NCBI RefSeq assembly: GCF_001684975.1
Contig: NZ_MAYH01000023.1
Coordinates: 682,001 to 746,000 of the forward strand
Reading direction: 5' to 3'
From: Chryseobacterium artocarpi
GTDB lineage: Bacteria; Bacteroidota; Bacteroidia; Flavobacteriales; Weeksellaceae
DNA: 64,000 nucleotides
The notes below the pieces were generated by a model. It saw nothing but the letters and a program-made list of their open reading frames with translations, was not told the DNA's origin and searched no databases. Shown here piece after piece: positions 7,973 through 17,099 of this stretch (its first letter is position 1; every line of letters begins with the position of its first letter). The position numbers were made by a program, and so were the translations under genes.

Positions 7973-9229
7973 TTATTTTTTCGCAATATGCAATTTTTTA
8001 TTAATATCATCAAACGCGTTAAGTGTTTTATCAAGATGTTCTTTTTCATGTCTTGCTGTTACACTCATTCTGATACGCGCATCTTTTCTTGGTACCGCCG
8101 GATAGAGAATCGGGTTGGTATAGATTCCTTTTTCTATTAGAATCCTACCTACATCTCCTGTCAGATATGGATCTCCAATTTTTACAGGAACAATAGCTGA
8201 ACATGTAATACCTGTATCCAATCCCAGAGAATCCAGCCCATTTTTGAAATAATTAATATTATCCCAAAGCTTTTGTCTCCATATAGGTTCTTCGTCTATC
8301 AGATCAATTGCTTTTACAATTCCTGCTGAAGATGGTGGAGCTGTTGCTGAAAAGATTTGTTGACGAGATTGGAATCTGACGAATGCGGCTATTTTTTTAT
8401 CCGTAATCACATATCCTCCAAGGTTTCCGAATGTTTTACTGAAGGTACCTGTGATAATATCTACTTTATCAAGCAGATCAGCCTGTTCCAGAGTTCCTCT
8501 TCCTGTTTCACCAAGAATACCTACTCCATGTACATCATCCACCATAAGAAAGGCGTTGTATTTTTTCACCAGATCGTAGATCTCATTGATATGTGAAGTG
8601 TCTCCATCCTGAGAGTATACTCCATCTACAATAACAAGTTTAGTACGGTACAGATTCTCAGATGTCTTCAAAATGTGTTCCAAAGCATCCAAATTATTGT
8701 GAGGAAATGTTTTTTTATTTGTAAAAGCACATCCTTCATATACACTGGCATGTACTGCCATATCTAAAATAGCGAGATCTTCTTTCTGCATCAGGCATTG
8801 TAAAGTAGCACTATTTGCCGTATATCCTGTAGTAAAAACTACTGCTTCATCTTCTGTTCTATGAAAGAAACTTGAGATTCTTTTCTCTAAAGCATTATGG
8901 TAATCAAAGTAACCACCAATAAGCGGTGTTGCTCCTGTACCTGTTCCATATTTTTCAATTCCTTCAATAGCTGCCTGCTTTACTTTTGGATGTTGTGTAA
9001 ACCCTAAGTAATCACTAGAAACAAAGCTAACGAATTCTCTGTTTTGGTTTGCAATATTTACATTCAATATTGCGTTTGTTCCTGAAGTATTCTTCAGCCT
9101 GTAGTTCATGTGTCCGTTAGACTCTACAAAATCTAAATATTCATAAAATATTTCAGCTCTCTGAGCCATATTACATTCCGGGATATTCTCGAAATCTTTA
9201 ATAGTTGCTGTTGTAAAATTGATGCTCAT
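7973..9229 (-). CDS. Alpha-oxoamine synthase, serine palmitoyltransferase-like
   Basis: PLP enzyme that condenses an amino acid with an acyl-CoA or acyl-ACP. In Bacteroidota this reaction makes the sphingoid base (serine) or capnine (cysteate). From the ATG at 9229 it has 418 residues. YLGFTQHP and GTGTGATPLIGG are family blocks, VDDVHG binds the cofactor ring, and GTFSKTFGN carries the PLP lysine (about K265). An in-frame TTG 33 bp further upstream is less likely as the start. Serine palmitoyltransferase and a cysteate-using CapA-like enzyme cannot be told apart by eye. A TetR gene follows within 6 bp. Confidence 0.85.
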   Translation of the reverse strand: MSINFTTATIKDFENIPECNMAQRAEIFYEYLDFVESNGHMNYRLKNTSGTNAILNVNIANQNREFVSFVSSDYLGFTQHPKVKQAAIEGIEKYGTGTGATPLIGGYFDYHNALEKRISSFFHRTEDEAVVFTTGYTANSATLQCLMQKEDLAILDMAVHASVYEGCAFTNKKTFPHNNLDALEHILKTSENLYRTKLVIVDGVYSQDGDTSHINEIYDLVKKYNAFLMVDDVHGVGILGETGRGTLEQADLLDKVDIITGTFSKTFGNLGGYVITDKKIAAFVRFQSRQQIFSATAPPSSAGIVKAIDLIDEEPIWRQKLWDNINYFKNGLDSLGLDTGITCSAIVPVKIGDPYLTGDVGRILIEKGIYTNPILYPAVPRKDARIRMSVTARHEKEHLDKTLNAFDDINKKLHIAKK

Positions 9230-9259
9230 CCTTAAATTTGGTTTGTGTGGTTCTAAAAA

Positions 9260-9267
9260 CAAATATA
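9260..9267 (-). promoter_or_regulatory. -7 box upstream of the oxoamine synthase operon
   Basis: Reads TATATTTG on the minus strand, about 30 bp before the chosen ATG. This supports the 9229 start over the upstream TTG. No -33 TTTG is seen. Confidence 0.45.
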
Positions 9268-9656
9268 TAACTATTTAAAGGGGTTCCGGCGTATAAATAA
9301 AATTAAATATTATTAACGACACAATAATTTTATCCATATTATATGAAAACCAAAAGTTTTTACATACCCGAGCTTTTCACCCTATATTTATTAAGTTAAA
9401 TTAGTTTTTTGTAATGGAAAATTAGTAAAAAAAGTGAACAATAAAGAAATATCAATGAAGAAATAATAAAAAAATGTTAATATTTTTTACAACCATCTCA
9501 TTTATAAAAGATTATTTTTTATCATTTTCTCATGATGGTCTTATAAAAATGCACTAAAAGGTGAATTTTAAACAAATTTAAATCCCATAAAAGAGAACAG
9601 AAAGTTAAAAAAACACCAATATCAAAGGGATCAGAAACTTTTAACTATAATTACTT
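9268..9656. other. Gene-free stretch
   Basis: About 390 bp, very AT-rich, between two minus-strand genes. It holds the oxoamine synthase promoter region on its left side. I see no gene, strong terminator or repeat in the rest. Confidence 0.6.
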
Positions 9657-10010
9657 TTATATTTCCTTGGAAATTTTAAACTTTCCAGGAGTCATACCTG
9701 TCATCTTTTTAAAGAATTTCGAAAAGTTGGAAGGATCGTAGGTAAAGGTTCGGGCTATTTCTGCCACAGATTTATCGGAATTTTCAAGCATTTTCTGAGC
9801 TTCATGAATGATTTTCTCATCATAAAAGTAACATGGATGTTGCCCTGTTTCTTTTTTAATGGTATCGGTAAGATGTGTATGAGAAACGGCTAACTTGCCT
9901 GCGATTTCATTAACTTCCATAAACTCAGAAACTTCCCCTGAAATCACATCCTGGATATGTTTTTCTAAAAAGTCAAAATATTGAGAGGTAATCTCTTTGC
10001 TCCTTTTCAT
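9657..10010 (-). CDS. Single-domain AraC-type DNA-binding protein
   Basis: From the ATG at 10010 the protein has 117 residues and is essentially one AraC double helix-turn-helix. The first motif is EIAGKLAVSHTHLTDTIKKE, the second VAEIARTFTYDPSNFSKFFK, and the usual end is MTGMTPGKFK. There is no ligand-binding domain. An upstream in-frame ATG at 10091 would add a 27-residue hydrophobic segment and is less likely. A terminator and candidate small RNA lie directly upstream on the same strand. The divergent neighbour is a large histidine kinase. Confidence 0.8.
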   Translation of the reverse strand: MKRSKEITSQYFDFLEKHIQDVISGEVSEFMEVNEIAGKLAVSHTHLTDTIKKETGQHPCYFYDEKIIHEAQKMLENSDKSVAEIARTFTYDPSNFSKFFKKMTGMTPGKFKISKEI

Positions 10011-10100
10011 TGCGTTTACTTTAAAGTCAGTTGAAATGATAAAATTAAAAATAAGAATTAAAATTGATATGGTGAACTTTTCGGAAAACATCTTATTAAT

Positions 10101-10200
10101 AAAAAAGACCTCTATAAAGAGATCTTTTTCTTAGTGTTTAAATCGTTTGTGTTTTCAGAATCTTTATTTTAATGATAAAGGTTTTCCTCGTTGTAATAAT
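10101..10200 (-). ncRNA. Candidate small RNA or leader of about 100 nt
   Basis: Starts just downstream of a consensus minus-strand promoter and ends in an intrinsic terminator. The terminator stem is 10118-10124 with 10107-10113, with one G-U pair, and a T6 tail at 10106-10101. A small AT hairpin lies inside. No credible peptide frame is present. It may be a free RNA or a terminated leader controlling the AraC gene that begins about 90 nt further on. Confidence 0.35.
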
Positions 10201-10206
10201 CGTTTG

Positions 10207-10238
10207 CAAAAGTATGGAAGCTATTTAAGGCGATCAAA
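10207..10238 (-). promoter_or_regulatory. Consensus Bacteroidota promoter
   Basis: On the minus strand TTTG (10238-10235), 20 bp, then TACTTTTG (10214-10207). Both the -33 and -7 boxes match TTTG / TAnnTTTG with normal spacing. It drives the candidate RNA at 10101-10200. Confidence 0.5.
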
Positions 10239-10700
10239 AAAAAGATGTAGAAATAACACAGTTTCTTTGTAAAATTTTTACTACAAACATAAAATAAGTG
10301 AAAATTACAAACAAACACTTATAAACCTCTATTTTGTGTAACTCAACCTTTTAAGAAGCAATTATCTCTTCTCGAAAGTCTGGCAAAGAAGTATTAAATT
10401 TCACTAAATGTAGAAATAATTCTACAAAAACACAGACTAATATCTGCTTCATTATCAATAAACATGGACAAAACTCATAAGAAAACAAATTAAAACATAC
10501 TGGTTTATCTGTATAATTTCATTATTTTTACAGCATAAAAACAAAACTATTTAACACTTAAAACACAAACGGCAAAAAGAATTAATGATAAAAATTTATT
10601 TTCAATCGTTCCTACCCTTAAAAAAAACTTCGACTTGTACAAAAACTATTATTAACCGTTTTTTGCATTAATGCAGAAAACATAGATCAGTTTTGCACAT

Positions 10701-13700
10701 ATGAGAATCTGGGCATTGTTTTTTGCTTGCTTATATTTCAACACGTACGGACAACACTATACTTCTACATGGTATAATATTGACAATGGGCTACCACAAA
10801 GTAGTGTAAAGGCTATTGTAAAGGATAAGTACGGGTTTATCTGGATTTCCACGGAGAATGGGCTGGTTCGGTATGATGGCAGCTCCTTTATTACTTTTAA
10901 TAATTTTAAAGTAAACAATCTGCATTTTGGAGAATTTATGGGCGATCCAGCAATGGATAGTATTACGGTTCTCAATAATTTCCAGGAAAACAAAGTTATT
11001 ATCAAGAATAGATTTCCTAAGCTAACACAGCTTCACAGCAGTGATAAAATAGCATTTACAAAAGGGAATGAATTTATACACAGAGTTGCCAATAATATTC
11101 TAGCATGTAATTTTTATAATGACATTCATTATTTTATAAGGCTTAAAAATTCAACATACAGCTTTGGTAAGAAGAATCTTATCATTTATAAGGATGAAAA
11201 AGGAGTTGAAACAAGAATAACAATTCCTTTTTCATATAAGGATCTGAATAGTGCCTTTGTCTTTAATGAGGTGCTTTATATTAATGATTTAAAAAACAGG
11301 AAAACATATTCTATTGATAGAGGAAAGGTTACCATTGATCATCATCAGAGTCTTTTCAACGATCCGAATACTAAAGTTTACTGGCAACAGATCACTAATC
11401 AGACTTTTATTATTAATAACAGTAATATTTATCTGGTAGAGGGAAAAGGGAAAGAGCTAATGTTGAAATTCCTTGTAAAATACAATGAAATAGGAAGCCA
11501 TTCTTACTGTTCCATGTATTATGGTAAAGAGTTTAACAGACTTTATCTTGGAACCCTGAACAATGGGCTTAATGTTCTGAGACTTTCTAATTTTTATGTT
11601 GCCAAAAAGGAAGCTGATTTTTCAAATAATGTTTATTACGCTTCTCTTCCATTCAGCAAAAGCACGATTATAGCTGAAGATGGTACTGAGTTTGGAAAAA
11701 ACGGTATTGTGAAAAGATTTCCATTTGGGGAAAATGACAATTACCTGATGATGTATGATAAGGAAGAAAATATTCTGATCAGAAAGAGAAACAGTGTAAT
11801 CAGATTTTATAAAAATTCAGGATATACAAAGAAAGATTCTACCTTTATCAGACAAGGTTTCGAATCATTTTTGAAAAGTGATAATCTTTACGGAGCTTCA
11901 TTTTCAAATTTCTCGGAAAGTGAGTTATATATCTATAGAAATACTATTTCTTCAAAGCCGGATTTTGTTTTTAATTTTAAAAGTTTTGTAAACACATTTT
12001 TGCAGTACAGCGAAAACGAAATTTTAGTAGGAAATAGTGACGGGCTATATTCTGCTGTATTGGGAAGCAAAAAGATCAAACCGGTATTAAAGAACATCCA
12101 TGTCAAAAGTATTATCAGAACAAAAGACAATCTGATATGGGTAATGACTAATAAGAGTGGTTTTTATCTCTTCAAAGATGGGCAACTGATCAAAATGCCG
12201 AATGACAGGAATAATTATCTTCAATCTGCACATTATATTCTTGAAGACCGAAAAGGTTTTTATTGGATCTCTTCTAATAACGGATTGTTTAAAGTTCCTA
12301 AAAAACAACTTTTAGACTATATTGAGAATAAGAAGAGTCCCGTATTTTACTACCGTTTTACTAAAAAAGATGGTTTTTTAACTAATGAATTCAATGGAAG
12401 TTCTCAACCAAATGCTTATGCTCTGGAAAATGGAGATTTTGTATTTCCTTCCATGGATGGCTTTGTATTCTTTAATCCGGACCATGTAAAAACCTATTAT
12501 CCGCACAAGTGTAAAATTTATATTGAGAGGGTAAGAATCAACAATAATGAACCTCAGTATTTTCATAATATTCTGGATTTAAAAAACACTTACAAAACGG
12601 CTGATATATTTATCGATATTCCTTACTTTTCTAATCTTGAGAACCTTTATCTGGAAGCTAAAATATCTGGAAAAGAAAATTCAGAATGGGAACCTGTACC
12701 TACTGGGAAAGAACTTAAATATACAGTCAGCAACCTTGATCCGGGAGACTATACACTGAGTGTAAGAATGGTAGTTTCTCCTGACGGAAAATATGAAGAA
12801 AAGTCTATCAAATTTACAATTGAGCCTTTCTTCTATCAAACACTTTTGTTCAGGGTTTCAGCTTCTGTTATTATTCTGATCATTATTACTATAATCGTAC
12901 AGCTGACCACCAATTTTTTAAGAATAAGAAACAAAGCTCTCAAACAGATTGTACATAATAAAAATTCGGAGCTTAAAGAAACATCCCTGAATCTCGAAGT
13001 GGTAAAGAGTGACCTTCGAAAGGAAACGGAATATCAGAAGAAGCTGGTAGAAACAATAAGTCATGATATCACCACTCCTATCCGATTTATTGCAATGCTC
13101 TCACAAAAGCTTTATGAGTCCGATGATCTGGAACTACAGAAAAAGTATTTTGACAGTATTTACAAGTCTTCTGAACAGCTTTATCAGTTTACCCTTAATT
13201 TAAAGGAGTATACTGAACTTTATAAAGCTGAGAATATTTTTGAAGAAGAAGAGTATTGTGTGAACAGAATTCTGGAGATCAAGAGAAAATTATTCTGTGA
13301 AATCGCCAAGGAAAGAGGAACAACAATCATTAATGCTGCTGAAGATGAGGTTTACTCTTCTGTGAATGAGAGTATTTTAACTGCAATTATTCACAATATA
13401 CTCGATAATGCTGTAAAAAACACTTTTGATGGAAGAATAGTTCTTGATATTAAAGAAAATGAGCGAAAATCTATCATAACAATTACTGATTCCGGAGCAG
13501 GAATGTCTGAGGAACATATTGCCGTTTATATGAATTTATTTAAAAACCCTAAATTAGAAACTCCAAGCTTTAAAGGGAAAGGGTTAGGATTACACATGGT
13601 GATCCACCTGGTGAAAAAAATTCATGCTGAGATCAGCTTCAGAAAGAATGAACCTAAGGGAACAATTGTAGAGATAACGCTCAACAAAACTAATTTATTA

Positions 13701-13703
13701 TGA
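10701..13703 (+). CDS. Beta-propeller sensor histidine kinase
   Basis: Membrane sensor kinase of 1000 residues. The signal peptide is 1-18. The periplasmic part starts with a two-component regulator propeller repeat (about 28-65, KDKYGFIWISTENGLVRYDG). Most middle blades are degenerate, and clearer ones lie at about 480-540 (DRKGFYWISSNNGLF). A Y_Y_Y domain spans about 640-710, a single membrane helix 714-738, a short coiled coil follows, then the phosphoacceptor block ISHDITTP with H788. The ATPase domain has NILDNAVKN, DSGAGM and GKGLGLHMV. Unlike many Bacteroidota relatives it carries no fused receiver and AraC output. The response regulator is instead a separate gene starting at its stop codon (ATGA overlap), which defines its partner. 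Confidence 0.92.
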   Translation: MRIWALFFACLYFNTYGQHYTSTWYNIDNGLPQSSVKAIVKDKYGFIWISTENGLVRYDGSSFITFNNFKVNNLHFGEFMGDPAMDSITVLNNFQENKVIIKNRFPKLTQLHSSDKIAFTKGNEFIHRVANNILACNFYNDIHYFIRLKNSTYSFGKKNLIIYKDEKGVETRITIPFSYKDLNSAFVFNEVLYINDLKNRKTYSIDRGKVTIDHHQSLFNDPNTKVYWQQITNQTFIINNSNIYLVEGKGKELMLKFLVKYNEIGSHSYCSMYYGKEFNRLYLGTLNNGLNVLRLSNFYVAKKEADFSNNVYYASLPFSKSTIIAEDGTEFGKNGIVKRFPFGENDNYLMMYDKEENILIRKRNSVIRFYKNSGYTKKDSTFIRQGFESFLKSDNLYGASFSNFSESELYIYRNTISSKPDFVFNFKSFVNTFLQYSENEILVGNSDGLYSAVLGSKKIKPVLKNIHVKSIIRTKDNLIWVMTNKSGFYLFKDGQLIKMPNDRNNYLQSAHYILEDRKGFYWISSNNGLFKVPKKQLLDYIENKKSPVFYYRFTKKDGFLTNEFNGSSQPNAYALENGDFVFPSMDGFVFFNPDHVKTYYPHKCKIYIERVRINNNEPQYFHNILDLKNTYKTADIFIDIPYFSNLENLYLEAKISGKENSEWEPVPTGKELKYTVSNLDPGDYTLSVRMVVSPDGKYEEKSIKFTIEPFFYQTLLFRVSASVIILIIITIIVQLTTNFLRIRNKALKQIVHNKNSELKETSLNLEVVKSDLRKETEYQKKLVETISHDITTPIRFIAMLSQKLYESDDLELQKKYFDSIYKSSEQLYQFTLNLKEYTELYKAENIFEEEEYCVNRILEIKRKLFCEIAKERGTTIINAAEDEVYSSVNESILTAIIHNILDNAVKNTFDGRIVLDIKENERKSIITITDSGAGMSEEHIAVYMNLFKNPKLETPSFKGKGLGLHMVIHLVKKIHAEISFRKNEPKGTIVEITLNKTNLL

Positions 13704-14311
13704 ATGAAAGAATTTTAATTGCAGATGATCATTATGTAGTTCGGGCGGGAACTGCATTAGTTCTGGAAACTGCTTACCCAAATCTGAACATTGATTTTGC
13801 AGAGAACTATGAACAAGTAAAAAAAACACTTACCAACCAGCATTATACACTTCTTATCTTAGATATTGATATGCCTGGAACTCAGTATAAAAAAATGATT
13901 CCTGAGCTGAAAGACATACAAAATGATCTAAAAATCCTTGTGTTTTCAGGATATGATAAAGACGTGGCAATACAATACATTCGTGAAGGTGCCGAAGGCT
14001 ACCTGAGCAAACAAAGCAGTGAAGAGGAAATTAAAAATGCAGTGAAAACCGTTATTGAAAAAGGATATTTTTATCCTTCGGAGCTTATTGGGTTGATCAT
14101 TCAGAATAAAAGAAATAATCCTGCAGAAAAGCTTTCATCCCGTGAATATGAAATTTTCAAATTATTGGCTGATGGTAACGGAAACCTGGAAATCGCCAAT
14201 AAACTGAATATTCAGATGTCCACTGTAAGCACCTATAAAAAGAGAATTTTTCAGAAACTTGATGTCAATAATATTGCTGAGCTGATCAAAGTCTATGAGA
14301 TGATGCATTAA
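13700..14311 (+). CDS. NarL/LuxR-family response regulator
   Basis: Receiver domain (1-120) with acidic pocket D9/D10, probable phosphoacceptor D55 in LILDIDMPG, and the conserved lysine in EGYLSKQS. A LuxR-type helix-turn-helix follows (about 143-203: LSSREYEIFKLLADGNGNLE, then STVSTYKKRIFQKL). It overlaps the kinase stop by 4 bp, so translation is coupled and the two form one phosphorelay pair. Its targets are unknown; the MFS gene 157 bp downstream or the divergent AraC gene are candidates. Confidence 0.93.
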   Translation: MNERILIADDHYVVRAGTALVLETAYPNLNIDFAENYEQVKKTLTNQHYTLLILDIDMPGTQYKKMIPELKDIQNDLKILVFSGYDKDVAIQYIREGAEGYLSKQSSEEEIKNAVKTVIEKGYFYPSELIGLIIQNKRNNPAEKLSSREYEIFKLLADGNGNLEIANKLNIQMSTVSTYKKRIFQKLDVNNIAELIKVYEMMH

Positions 14312-14468
14312 TTTTTGATTTTTTAGGATAAGCTCTAAAGTAAACTCCTCTATACTATCATCACCTATCGTAATGATTTAAATAATGATTTTTAGAATTA
14401 AAAAATAATCAGGAAATTTACAGAACCTTATTTTCTATGAAATCACGGCATAATAACTGCAAAAAATC

Positions 14469-15671
14469 ATGAATCCACTTGAAAAAGCAGACCAGGGAAG
14501 CCAGCGTTTCCGATATATAAAACTTTGTATTTTCTTTTCGGGACTTTCCGTATTTGCACAGCTGTATCTTTTTCAGCCTATGCTGCCAATGGCTGCAGAA
14601 CACTTCAACGTATCTGTAGGTGACACTTCCCTGCTCGTATCTTCATCTACCATTGGTATGGCATTAGGATTACTTTTTTTTGCATTTAAAGCAGACAGTT
14701 ATTCCAGAAAGAGTCTGATGACCTTTTCCCTGACCGCATCAGCACTCCTCACAATTATTTCAACATGGGTACCCAGCCTCACGCTTCTGATTGCTATTGG
14801 AATTTTAAAGGGATTTGTGGTTTCGGGAGTTTCTGCTGTTGCCCTCGCTTATCTTACGGAAGAGGTAAATGCTACTGTAATAGGAACTGCTATCAGTATG
14901 TATTTAAGCGGAAATACAATCGGCGGAATGAGTGGAAGAATATTGGCTACTCTCTTGGCTGGAGAATTCGGGTGGCGGAATGCTGTTCTTGTGATAGGAA
15001 TAGAAAGTCTACTTCTCGGAATCATATTCTGGAAATTATTTCCGGATTCAAAATTTTTCAATCCTCAGAAAACAGATTATCATCTTAAGGTAAAGCAGAT
15101 GAAGTTTTTTCTGACGAATCCTTACATGCTTCGTTTGTATGTCATTGCTGCTTTGGTAATGGGTGTTTTTGTAAGTGTTTACAATTATCTGACTTTCAGA
15201 TTAGAAGCAAAACCATTTTCTTTAAGTCATTTCATCATTGCTTTTATCTTCCTAATGTATATTTTCGGGGTATTTGGAACTATGATTGTAGGCAGACTTT
15301 CTAAAAGATTTCCTTCCAATACCATTTTGAAAACCTCTATCCTATCGATGCTCGTAGGAGCGCTATTATTGTTATCGGAAAACCTTTATATTCTTATTTT
15401 TGGACTGGCAATGTTTACACTTTCTTTTTTTGCAGCACATACCATGGCAAGCCAGATGACAGCTCTTTATGCTAAACGTGGGAAATCTTCTGCAACTTCT
15501 ATTTATTGGCTGTTTTACTATTTTGGTTCGAGTATTTTGGGAAGTGGAACTGGATATCTTCTCCATGCGTACTCATGGAATGTTTTTATTGCCTTCCTCA
15601 CGATTGCTATAGTGATTGCTCTTCTTTTAGCAACAGCCAATACATCTTCAAAAGAAAAGAAAATTCATTGA
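14469..15671 (+). CDS. MFS transporter
   Basis: Integral membrane protein of 400 residues with about 12 hydrophobic helices, in the drug or sugar-efflux type of the major facilitator superfamily. The loop between helices 2 and 3 holds KADSYSRKSL, the family's GxxxDRxGRR-like position. A long central loop follows at about residue 200. It starts with ATG at 14469, 157 bp after the response regulator, on the same strand. The substrate cannot be read. Confidence 0.85.
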   Translation: MNPLEKADQGSQRFRYIKLCIFFSGLSVFAQLYLFQPMLPMAAEHFNVSVGDTSLLVSSSTIGMALGLLFFAFKADSYSRKSLMTFSLTASALLTIISTWVPSLTLLIAIGILKGFVVSGVSAVALAYLTEEVNATVIGTAISMYLSGNTIGGMSGRILATLLAGEFGWRNAVLVIGIESLLLGIIFWKLFPDSKFFNPQKTDYHLKVKQMKFFLTNPYMLRLYVIAALVMGVFVSVYNYLTFRLEAKPFSLSHFIIAFIFLMYIFGVFGTMIVGRLSKRFPSNTILKTSILSMLVGALLLLSENLYILIFGLAMFTLSFFAAHTMASQMTALYAKRGKSSATSIYWLFYYFGSSILGSGTGYLLHAYSWNVFIAFLTIAIVIALLLATANTSSKEKKIH

Positions 15672-15856
15672 TACCACATACATACCACATCACATAAACG
15701 CAGAAAACGCCTCCCTGATTCTATTTTAACACATTATTAATTATTTATACTGAAAGTTTAACCTAAACTTCATTAAAACACTGCACAACAATACAATGCG
15801 AGGCATAGTATTTGATGAATATATAATTCCATATCATCATTAAAAATCAAAATATT

Positions 15857-16270
15857 ATGAACGTAGCAGATCTTAAAATCAAAAACTTAGTCGAGTACGA
15901 AAATCAGATTTATACGATCACTGAAATTTTTCAGAGTACAGAGCAGGCATATTTTGTTCAAATTGAAAATGATATTCAAAGTATTTCAGTTCCGGCAGAT
16001 TCTATAAAGCCTATTAAAATAACTGAAGAATGGCTTGAGAAGTTAGGTTTTTTGAAAACGTATACTTCAGATCAGAGAATACGATATGAAAGACCGGAAA
16101 ACTTTATAAAGTATGATATTGATTTAAGCTCCCGAAAGATTCTGGAAGGGCTGAAAATCTATGGTAATGCCATAAAATGTAAGTATATTCATGAATTCCA
16201 GAATATTTTTTCATGTTTATTCGGGAAAGAAGCGGCTTTACATTATGGTTACCTTAAAACAGAATCGTAG
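15857..16270 (+). CDS. Small protein of a Bacteroidota phage/island-associated family
   Basis: 137 residues, no signal peptide or membrane helix. The layout, MNVADLKIKNLVEYENQIYT then ITEEWLEKLGF then a C-terminal IHEFQNIF motif, resembles a family of small proteins I know from Bacteroidota prophages and chromosomes, where the end usually reads VHxLQNLYxALTG. Function unknown. No phage genes adjoin it here. A strong terminator follows. The similarity is from memory and not computed. Confidence 0.6.
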   Translation: MNVADLKIKNLVEYENQIYTITEIFQSTEQAYFVQIENDIQSISVPADSIKPIKITEEWLEKLGFLKTYTSDQRIRYERPENFIKYDIDLSSRKILEGLKIYGNAIKCKYIHEFQNIFSCLFGKEAALHYGYLKTES

Positions 16271-16290
16271 TTAAATTAGTTCTTAGTTGT

Positions 16291-16330
16291 AGAAAGCCAC
16301 AGTTTATCATGTAAACTGTGGCTTTCTTTA
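16291..16330. terminator. Bidirectional terminator hairpin
   Basis: A perfect 16-bp stem (16291-16306 with 16312-16327) with a 5-nt loop lies between two convergent genes. T-tracts are short on both sides. Confidence 0.75.
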
Positions 16331-16351
16331 AAGTATTATTATAGCATATTC

Positions 16352-16765
16352 TTAGCTTTTGAAAACAACTTTATTAGCTAATTTTAATACATAGCTTTTT
16401 TTCACTTTTGTTAAAGTATACTGCCCTTTTTTGTAAATAACGGCTTTTTTAGTAGCTTCTTTCTCCAATAAAAGGCTTCCGTGAGCTGCAGGTAAAAATA
16501 ATTCAGCCTGATTTTCATCCTGACTAAAAATTACTGTAGCATTTGATCTGTATGATTTTTTAGTATCCGTATCTTTTAATTGTATTTTTTCTTCAAAAAG
16601 TCTTACACAATCATTTTTTAACACAGAGAAACTATATCCTGTAGAACTTTTACAACCGTGCTCGTCTTTATCGGAACCGGCACCTTTAGGAGTAAGCTGT
16701 GCAAAAGCACTTGTAGAGAACATTACAACAGTCATAGCTGTAAGGAGGAACTTTGCGTTTTTCAT
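16352..16765 (-). CDS. Small secreted protein of unknown function
   Basis: 137 residues with a clear signal peptide (about 1-22, cut after SAFA). The mature part is basic and has two cysteines (in HGCKSS and NDCVRL) that could form a disulfide. I do not recognise a family. The ATG is at 16765. It stands alone, convergent with the preceding gene. Confidence 0.7.
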   Translation of the reverse strand: MKNAKFLLTAMTVVMFSTSAFAQLTPKGAGSDKDEHGCKSSTGYSFSVLKNDCVRLFEEKIQLKDTDTKKSYRSNATVIFSQDENQAELFLPAAHGSLLLEKEATKKAVIYKKGQYTLTKVKKSYVLKLANKVVFKS

Positions 16766-17099
16766 AGTATTTATTATTTAAAGTTGATCTTTAATATCAG
16801 AAGGATAAATAGTTGTGTTTTTAAATTTTCTGTACAATCCCGTTACCATTAACAACTAATAATTTTTCTTCATTTTAACAAAAATAGTATTTATATGTTA
16901 AAGTAAGCCAATAACTTCAATATTTATTCATAATATCGAGAAATATCTATAATCTTTGGTTAGTCAAAAGGAATACAAATGTAAATTTCGGCTCTTTGAT
17001 TTCTCAATGAGACCTAATTATTTTACCATAATATTTACGTAAATTTGAACGTTATATCCTACCAATAGGGGCGCTACAACAATATTACACAACTTTACG
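16766..17099. other. Gene-free stretch upstream of the Crp-like gene
   Basis: 334 bp between divergent genes. It carries both promoters, including a palindrome overlapping a -7 box at 17033-17047. I see nothing else in it. Confidence 0.6.
17033..17047 (+). promoter_or_regulatory. Palindromic operator overlapping a -7 box
   Basis: A perfect 12-bp palindrome ATTTACGTAAAT (17033-17044) shares bases with TAAATTTG (17040-17047), 53 bp before the Crp-like start codon. The position suits autoregulation by that protein. Confidence 0.45.

Larger units (their letters stand above)
10092..10700. other. Gene-free stretch between AraC gene and histidine kinase
   Basis: 609 bp. The left third holds a full minus-strand promoter and terminated short transcript (10101-10238). 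The remainder is AT-rich and must carry the kinase promoter; a palindrome TGCATTAATGCA at about 10664-10675 lies some 25 bp before the kinase start. No protein gene is seen. Confidence 0.6.
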
